Source: an uncultured Clostridia bacterium
GTDB taxonomy: Bacteria > Bacillota > Clostridia > Christensenellales > QALW01
Direction: 5' to 3'
NCBI GenBank assembly: GCA_900550765.1
Contig: URTC01000040.1
Span: 1 to 9,865, forward strand
Length of the DNA: 9,865 bases
Below, in pieces: positions 5,878 through 9,865 of this stretch (the stretch's first letter is position 1; each line of letters starts with the position of its first letter). The notes below the pieces were generated by a model that was not told the origin of the DNA, did no database searches, and saw only the letters and a list, made by a program, of their open reading frames with translations. The position numbers and the translations under genes were made by a program.

Positions 5878-7041
5878 TCAGCCCTCCGGCGGTTCCGCGT
5901 TTAAATCGATATTTTTATCATACGGTCCCAGACCAAGCTCCTGCGGCAGCCGGTAATCCGGCAAATTATCCCGTTTAGTAAACACCTCACGGATGGCTTG
6001 CAGATACTGAAAGCCTCCGGAAAGATGCGGTGCAATATAATGGCCCTCGCCCCACTCGTTCCAGTTATCCATCATAATAAACCGTTTCCCCAGCGCTCCG
6101 TCCGGCATAGAATCGGCCAGACCTTTCACCTGTTCCAGCAGCGTACGCCAATTTTTAGGCGTAAGCTTCCAACGAACGATATGCTTCATACGCTCTTCGT
6201 TAAAACGCCACCACGGATATGGATCCCACGACTGCGAGCAGGTAAGAATTGTAAAATACGGATCAAACTCCAAATGATTTTTCATTAAATACATCTGCCG
6301 CTCCAGCACTTCCTCCTGCGTCGGCAGCGACTGCAGGGTATGCCAGCAATACGCAAACGTCTGTTCAAAGCCGGCATCCTTATAATTTTTCAAACTCTCC
6401 CAATTGTCATAGCGGTGCTCCACCTGAAAAATAATGCCGTTAAATCCATATTCCTTAATCTTTTCCCGGCAGGCATCCAACGCCTCCTTCAGCTTTTCCG
6501 GACCGCCCATCTGGTTGATAATATGCTGAGAATAATCATACACAAAAAGGACCGGTTTATTATCGATTTTTAAATAGTTGGGCTGGGTAAAATAATTTTC
6601 CACCCAGAAAGGAAGCAGATTTTCCACCAAATCATGCTTATCCTCCGCTACGCCGGCATTATCGCCCTCCCTCATAAAAGCAAAATCCATCAAATTCTTA
6701 TATCGGGCATTTTTTAGGCCACTATCGATCTGATGTGCCAGAAACAGGGACTTATTCGTAAGAGGATGGCCTACGTTATCCTGATTGCGGTACCAGCAAT
6801 AGATAAAGCAGTTGATCCCGTGTTCCCTTGCCCATTTGATCTCCCAATCCGTCACCTCGGGGTTGGCTTCGTCATAATAACCGATTAAAGGCGTACGTTC
6901 CGGAAAATCTACTATTTTTTTAAATCCTGAATATCCGTTGCTTTTTACCGCCCAGCCGGGATAATAATGGCAGGCGATATAATAATCGCTTGAAACAACA
7001 TCCGGTTCCGGAACATAATCGGCAAATTTTATATTATACAT
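5878..7041 (-). CDS. GH99-like / WbsX-family carbohydrate-active protein
   Basis: A 387-residue protein of the WbsX-like group, often named 'glycosyltransferase WTF/WbsX-like'. This group is related in fold to GH99 endo-alpha-mannosidases. Seen features: HYYPGW (25-30), TPLIGYYDEANPEVTDWEIK (50-69), HGINCFIYCWYR (74-85) and WNEWGEGHYIAPH (327-339). The last contains E329 and E332 in the N-E-W-x-E arrangement that holds the catalytic pair in GH99 enzymes, so a hydrolase role is plausible. There is no signal peptide or membrane segment; it should be cytoplasmic. ATG 7041 is chosen because GGAGG lies 9 bases upstream and a good promoter lies between it and the earlier in-frame start at 7107. It is the first gene of an operon with apt. 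With the GH2 and AraC genes it suggests a small glycan locus, with no transporter in the window. The substrate is unknown. Confidence 0.85.
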   Translation of the reverse strand: MYNIKFADYVPEPDVVSSDYYIACHYYPGWAVKSNGYSGFKKIVDFPERTPLIGYYDEANPEVTDWEIKWAREHGINCFIYCWYRNQDNVGHPLTNKSLFLAHQIDSGLKNARYKNLMDFAFMREGDNAGVAEDKHDLVENLLPFWVENYFTQPNYLKIDNKPVLFVYDYSQHIINQMGGPEKLKEALDACREKIKEYGFNGIIFQVEHRYDNWESLKNYKDAGFEQTFAYCWHTLQSLPTQEEVLERQMYLMKNHLEFDPYFTILTCSQSWDPYPWWRFNEERMKHIVRWKLTPKNWRTLLEQVKGLADSMPDGALGKRFIMMDNWNEWGEGHYIAPHLSGGFQYLQAIREVFTKRDNLPDYRLPQELGLGPYDKNIDLNAEPPEG

Positions 7042-7070
7042 AAGAATCAGCCTCCAAAAATAAATTTCAC

Positions 7071-7085
7071 ATACCACTATACCAC
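7071..7085. repeat. Tandem direct repeat over the GH99-like gene -10 box
   Basis: ATACCAC occurs at 7071-7077 and again at 7079-7085, with a period of 8 bases. It covers the -10 box and the predicted transcription start of the GH99-like gene. It could be a regulator binding site, or a chance repeat. Confidence 0.3.
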
Positions 7086-7104
7086 ATTCATGCTGCAATT
7101 TCAA
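7076..7104 (-). promoter_or_regulatory. Sigma-A promoter of the GH99-like/apt operon
   Basis: On the minus strand: TTGAAA (7104-7099), a 17-base spacer, then TATAGT (7081-7076), each five of six consensus bases. Transcription should begin about 7069, giving a leader of about 28 bases with GGAGG near its end. Confidence 0.85.
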
Positions 7105-7150
7105 CATTAAAATAAAAGAAATTTTTATTTATTGTATGTGTTTCTGATTG

Positions 7151-7178
7151 AAAAAACGGAATCCCCTCCGGATCCCGT
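7151..7178 (-). terminator. Orphan minus-strand terminator-like hairpin
   Basis: On the minus strand ACGGGATCC (7178-7170) pairs with GGATTCCGT (7164-7156), 9 pairs including one G-U, with a 5-base loop, and is followed by TTTTT. The same site read on the plus strand has an A-C mismatch and no T-run, so its orientation is minus. No minus-strand gene lies upstream in the window. It may block antisense transcription into the GH99-like promoter or be left from a lost gene. Confidence 0.6.
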
Positions 7179-7189
7179 ATAAAAATAAA

Positions 7190-7219
7190 ATGACAGAGTT
7201 CCCGAAATCGTTGTATAAT
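7190..7219 (+). promoter_or_regulatory. Sigma-A promoter of the DUF6054-like gene
   Basis: ATGACA at 7190-7195 (five of six), an 18-base spacer, and a perfect TATAAT at 7214-7219. Transcription should begin about 7226, leaving a leader of about 26 bases with GAGG at 7239-7242. It probably also feeds the tRNA nucleotidyltransferase gene downstream, as no terminator follows the first gene. Confidence 0.8.
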
Positions 7220-7251
7220 AATAAAGTAAAAAATTTTTGAGGTACATTTTT

Positions 7252-7575
7252 ATGGCAAAATGGGAACAGACCTTTACCGGCGATTTTGACGCTTTGATAA
7301 AGAAAATCGAAACAGGAATCCTCCAAGGCAGTACCTCTGCCAGTCTGGAAGACAGCAGTGATTTTATTGGCACAAACGCCCGGTGCAGCGTGCGTGTATT
7401 CGAACGCTACAGCTATATCGGCGGGAACCGGGTCAGCCTCAGTATAACGCTGTTTCAGGCAGACGGCGCCATTCATCTTTCCGCTATTACGGCCGGGGGA
7501 AGTCAGGCGCTGTTTTTTAAAGTCAATACATTCGGTGAAGAAGCTTTTTTAGATAAGCTGCGCGAACTTTTTTAA
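7252..7575 (+). CDS. Conserved small protein, probably DUF6054 family
   Basis: A 107-residue cytoplasmic protein of unknown function. It resembles, from memory, the DUF6054 family of Clostridia. Seen: STSASLEDSSDF (27-38), VFERYSYIGGNRVSL (49-63) and SAITAGGSQALFFKVNTFGE (77-96). The alternating pattern suggests a mostly beta fold with flanking helices. There is no signal peptide, membrane segment or obvious catalytic triad. ATG 7252 is preceded by GAGG with 9 bases between; a TTG at 7237 overlaps the GAGG and is not used. It is followed after 82 bases by the CCA-adding enzyme gene on the same strand, with no terminator between. Co-transcription hints at, but does not show, a link to RNA metabolism. 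Confidence 0.85.
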   Translation: MAKWEQTFTGDFDALIKKIETGILQGSTSASLEDSSDFIGTNARCSVRVFERYSYIGGNRVSLSITLFQADGAIHLSAITAGGSQALFFKVNTFGEEAFLDKLRELF

Positions 7576-7592
7576 TTTTTCTACAGAACAAA

Positions 7593-7621
7593 TTGAGAAA
7601 TCCTATTGTATGCATATATGC
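7593..7621 (+). promoter_or_regulatory. Possible weak promoter and palindrome before cca
   Basis: TTGAGA at 7593-7598 and TATATG at 7615-7620 are 16 bases apart, a mediocre match. The -10 candidate lies inside the 10-base palindrome GCATATATGC at 7612-7621. It may give cca some expression independent of the gene before it. Confidence 0.3.
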
Positions 7622-7657
7622 CAATAAATACATATATTTAAAAAGGAGCAGATATTT

Positions 7658-8824
7658 ATGCTGCCTGCTGTCGTCTTAACTGCCATGCATTCATTAGAGG
7701 CCGCCGGGTTTGAAGTTTTTGCCGTAGGCGGGTGCGTCCGCGATATTCTACTGAAAATACCGCCGCACGACTGGGATCTGACCACTAACGCACTGCCGGA
7801 GGAGATCATGGCGTGCCTTTCAAATTTCAAGCAGATCACCACGGGCCTGAAGCACGGAACTGTAACGGTTTTAATCGATCATGAGCCCATTGAAATTACC
7901 ACCTACCGTACCGACGGAAATTACCCCGACCATCGCCACCCGGAAAAAGTTTCTTTTACGCAGTCTCTATCCGCTGACCTGGCTCGCCGTGACTTTACCG
8001 TGAATGCCATGGCAATGGACCGGGCAGAAAATGTGTATGACTTTTTTGGCGGAAAGGCGGATCTAACCCAAAAAAAGATCCGCTGCGTGGGCGATGCGCA
8101 AAAACGTTTTACAGAAGACGCCCTGCGGATTCTGCGCGGAATACGGTTTGCCTCAGCAGAAGGATTCACCTTAGAACAGCAAACCCTTGCCGCAGCTAAT
8201 GCTCTGGCCGCCAGTTTAAACTGCATTGCCCGCGAACGCATTGCGGCAGAATTAAAAAAAACGCTTTCTCTTCCTAATGCGGGAAGCGTTATACAGCAAA
8301 CATTGCCCGTCTTTAAAACCATATTCCCCTCTCTTTCCTGCTCCCGACAGCAATGGGCGCTTATATGCAGTTATATCAAGGCCTCTAACTGTCGACCGGA
8401 GATCGCTTTTGCGCACCTTTTAACTTATACGGACTTTGAAAAAGAGCTGGCGCAGCTAAAAATAGAAAATATCCTGAAGAATAAAATACGGATCCTTTTA
8501 GAGAATAAAAATTCTGTACCGGAGAACAAGAAAGCAAGTCTTGCATGTCTTATGTGCCGGTTAGGCAGAGAATATACCTTCCTTCTGGTGGAGTTTTTTA
8601 TCTCCCGCGGAGAACTGGATTCCTCCGTGCGTAAAACGGCCGCCCTTGCCGCTGAAGGCTGCTGCTCGCTTCAGGAGCTGGATCTCCGGGGCGACGATTT
8701 AAAAGCCATCGGCTATAAAGGCCGTGAGATTAAGGCTGCTCTTTTAACGCTGCTGACGGCCGTTGCAGAAGAGAAATGTGAAAATAAAAAAGAAAAACTG
8801 CTGCGTTATATAAACCAAAAATAA
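7658..8824 (+). CDS. cca: CCA tRNA nucleotidyltransferase
   Basis: This enzyme adds or repairs the 3' CCA of tRNAs using CTP and ATP without a template. It is a class II (bacterial-type) enzyme of 388 residues. The nucleotidyltransferase core has GGCVRD at 24-29 and the metal-binding pair D38/D40 in HDWDLTT. RRDFTVNAMAMD (110-121) follows. The base-selecting motif EDALRILRGIR is at 153-163 and ARERIAAELKK at 191-201. The C-terminal part ends with the tRNA-binding tail typical of Firmicutes enzymes (LDLRGDDLKAIGYKGREIKA), and no HD phosphohydrolase motif is seen. AGGAG lies 9 bases before ATG 7658. CCA-adding, A-adding and poly(A) polymerases share this fold, so the name rests on the Firmicutes-type layout. 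The tRNA-Val gene in this window already encodes its CCA. Confidence 0.94.
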   Translation: MLPAVVLTAMHSLEAAGFEVFAVGGCVRDILLKIPPHDWDLTTNALPEEIMACLSNFKQITTGLKHGTVTVLIDHEPIEITTYRTDGNYPDHRHPEKVSFTQSLSADLARRDFTVNAMAMDRAENVYDFFGGKADLTQKKIRCVGDAQKRFTEDALRILRGIRFASAEGFTLEQQTLAAANALAASLNCIARERIAAELKKTLSLPNAGSVIQQTLPVFKTIFPSLSCSRQQWALICSYIKASNCRPEIAFAHLLTYTDFEKELAQLKIENILKNKIRILLENKNSVPENKKASLACLMCRLGREYTFLLVEFFISRGELDSSVRKTAALAAEGCCSLQELDLRGDDLKAIGYKGREIKAALLTLLTAVAEEKCENKKEKLLRYINQK

Positions 8825-8882
8825 TATTTCCGCCAAAACAGGAAATAATAAAACCAACCCATAAAAAAAGGAAGCTTTTAGA

Positions 8883-9539
8883 ATGAGTTGGTTTGTTACT
8901 TTTTTAGAGGGGATTCTCTCATTTATCTCTCCCTGCACTCTGCCGCTGGTACCTGTATATATTTCCTATTTTGCAGGAAGCAAATACACACGCGGTCGTG
9001 CGCGGGTATGCTCGCTTCTATTCGTTGCGGGCTTTTGTATCATCTTTGTGATTCTGGGTGCCTTTGCGGGAAGCGTCGGGGCGTTTTTAACGCAATATAA
9101 AACGGTTCTTAATATTATCTTAGGACTCATCATCTGTATTTACGGCCTTTCGGTTTTAAATATTCTGCATTTGCCCATGCCTAAATTTTCTCCTAAAAAT
9201 ATAAAAATGACCTCTATATTCTCTTCTCTTTTGCTGGGAATTGTATTTTCCCTTGCGCTTACCCCTTGTACCGGCGCCTTTTTAGGCTCAGCACTGATGC
9301 TTGCAGCCAACGCGGCAAGCTTCGGCCGCGGAATTCTTTTGCTCTTTACCTATTCCTTAGGCTTAGGGCTTCCTTTTATTTTGGCGGCATTGCTTACTGA
9401 CAGTATTTTTTCTGTTTTCTCCTCCATTCAAAAGCATCGCATCGCAGTCGAACGCATCTGTGGTGTTTTTCTGATTATTACCGGTATTCTCACTGCATTG
9501 GGCCTATTCATCGGTTCATTCCTTTCCTGGGAGGTATAA
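8883..9539 (+). CDS. ccdA: CcdA/DsbD-type membrane thiol-electron carrier
   Basis: CcdA-type proteins pass electrons from cytoplasmic thioredoxin across the membrane to thiol-disulfide proteins outside, for cytochrome c maturation, spore envelope proteins or stress repair. This 218-residue protein has about six membrane segments. Its two redox cysteines sit in the family's paired motifs: C18 in FISPCTLPLVP (14-24) and C129 in LALTPCTGAFLG (123-134). AGGAAG lies 8 bases before ATG 8883. It follows cca after 58 bases with no clear terminator; a weak 7-pair repeat near 8826-8849 has no T-run on this strand. Its stop codon abuts the start of the next gene. In a spore former the gene could serve sporulation, as CcdA does in Bacillus, but the adjacent partner points to general thiol reduction. 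Confidence 0.93.
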   Translation: MSWFVTFLEGILSFISPCTLPLVPVYISYFAGSKYTRGRARVCSLLFVAGFCIIFVILGAFAGSVGAFLTQYKTVLNIILGLIICIYGLSVLNILHLPMPKFSPKNIKMTSIFSSLLLGIVFSLALTPCTGAFLGSALMLAANAASFGRGILLLFTYSLGLGLPFILAALLTDSIFSVFSSIQKHRIAVERICGVFLIITGILTALGLFIGSFLSWEV

Positions 9540-9865
9540 ATGAAAAAAACAATCGCTATTTTTTCCGTATTCACCGTTCTCTTCATTGTATCGGCACTGC
9601 TATACGATTCTCTTTCCGGCTATTCTGCACCGGAGGATGAACTGGTTTATTTTCAAACCCCCACGCCAACAGCGGAAGACACACCGGCTTTAACTTTTGA
9701 AACCGAAGCGCCCGCCGCAACGAACCTGCCGGCTTCTCCTACAGCTGCTCCGCCACCTTCTCTTCCTGCGACCGCACCGCCGCTGCCGACCCAGGACCCA
9801 ATCCTTCCCCTGCCAGATCCTACGGCACCGCCACCACCATCTTCACAACAGACTTCGGCAACCAA
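9540..9865 (+). CDS. Membrane-anchored Pro/Thr-rich protein, 5' part; probable thioredoxin-like partner of CcdA
   Basis: The first 108 codons of a gene that runs off the window. It begins right after the ccdA stop codon, with no gap. GGGAGG (9529-9534) lies inside the last ccdA codons, 5 bases before the ATG, so the pair is translationally coupled. MKK precedes a hydrophobic stretch (about 5-21) acting as a signal anchor or signal peptide. From about residue 38 the chain is rich in Pro, Thr, Ala and Ser, with TPTPT, APPPS and APPPPSS clusters, a flexible extracytoplasmic linker. No LxxC lipobox is seen. A TlpA/ResA-type thioredoxin domain after such a linker is common next to ccdA in Clostridia. 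That domain, with its CxxC, would lie beyond 9865 and cannot be confirmed here. Confidence 0.8.
   Translation, partial: MKKTIAIFSVFTVLFIVSALLYDSLSGYSAPEDELVYFQTPTPTAEDTPALTFETEAPAATNLPASPTAAPPPSLPATAPPLPTQDPILPLPDPTAPPPPSSQQTSAT

Noticed and set aside
8826..8849. Inverted repeat TATTTCC/GGAAATA between cca and ccdA
   Set aside because: Only 7 mostly A-T pairs, with no T-run on the plus strand, so it is not a convincing terminator for cca.
9653..9865. Minus-strand open frame rich in Gly, Ala and Val
   Set aside because: It is the mirror image of the proline-rich linker encoded on the plus strand, a known artefact of CCG/CCA-rich codons.
1..9865. CRISPR array, insertion sequence, prophage or integration site
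   Set aside because: No regularly spaced repeats, transposase, integrase or terminal inverted repeats were seen, and the tRNA gene has no visible duplicated 3' end in the window.

Overview
The window looks like chromosomal DNA from a low-to-moderate GC, endospore-forming Clostridia member. The best evidence is a spoIIGA-sigE pair, the mother-cell sporulation sigma factor and its membrane protease. Strong GGAGG-type ribosome binding sites and consensus sigma-A promoters agree with this. Glycoside hydrolases with no secretion signals fit a gut or plant-fibre anaerobe, but that is inference, and genus cannot be told from the sequence.

Layout from left to right. Positions 1-258 hold no convincing gene, only a weak promoter candidate. 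At 259-714 (+) is a small HEPN-like protein with a C-terminal membrane segment. It converges on a tRNA-Val(UAC) gene (778-853, -), which has its own promoter (877-906) and terminator (751-775). Next on the minus strand is the sporulation operon spoIIGA-sigE (2400 down to 914), with a 4-base stop/start overlap and no terminator of its own before the tRNA. A terminator at 2519-2552 separates it from an upstream cytoplasmic glycoside hydrolase family 2 (GH2) enzyme (2597-4303, -).

The GH2 gene is divergent from an AraC-family regulator (4437-5219, +), which is driven by a perfect TTGACA-17-TATAAT promoter. A symmetrical terminator (5273-5303) then lies between the converging regulator gene and apt (5338-5865, -). 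apt is the second gene of an operon whose first gene encodes a GH99/WbsX-like protein (5878-7041, -). The GH2, AraC and GH99-like genes look like a small glycan-handling locus without a transporter in view.

From 7190 on, everything reads on the plus strand: a small conserved protein resembling DUF6054 (7252-7575), CCA-adding tRNA nucleotidyltransferase (7658-8824), a CcdA-type membrane thiol-electron carrier (8883-9539), and the start of a membrane-anchored, proline-rich protein (9540 to the window end). The last abuts ccdA and is probably its thioredoxin-like partner, but the catalytic domain would lie beyond the edge.

I do not see a clear undescribed multi-gene system. The less ordinary points are the membrane-tethered HEPN-like protein beside a tRNA gene, the GH99-like catalytic pair in a WbsX-type protein linked to apt, an orphan minus-strand terminator at 7151-7178, and a direct repeat over the -10 box of the GH99-like promoter.
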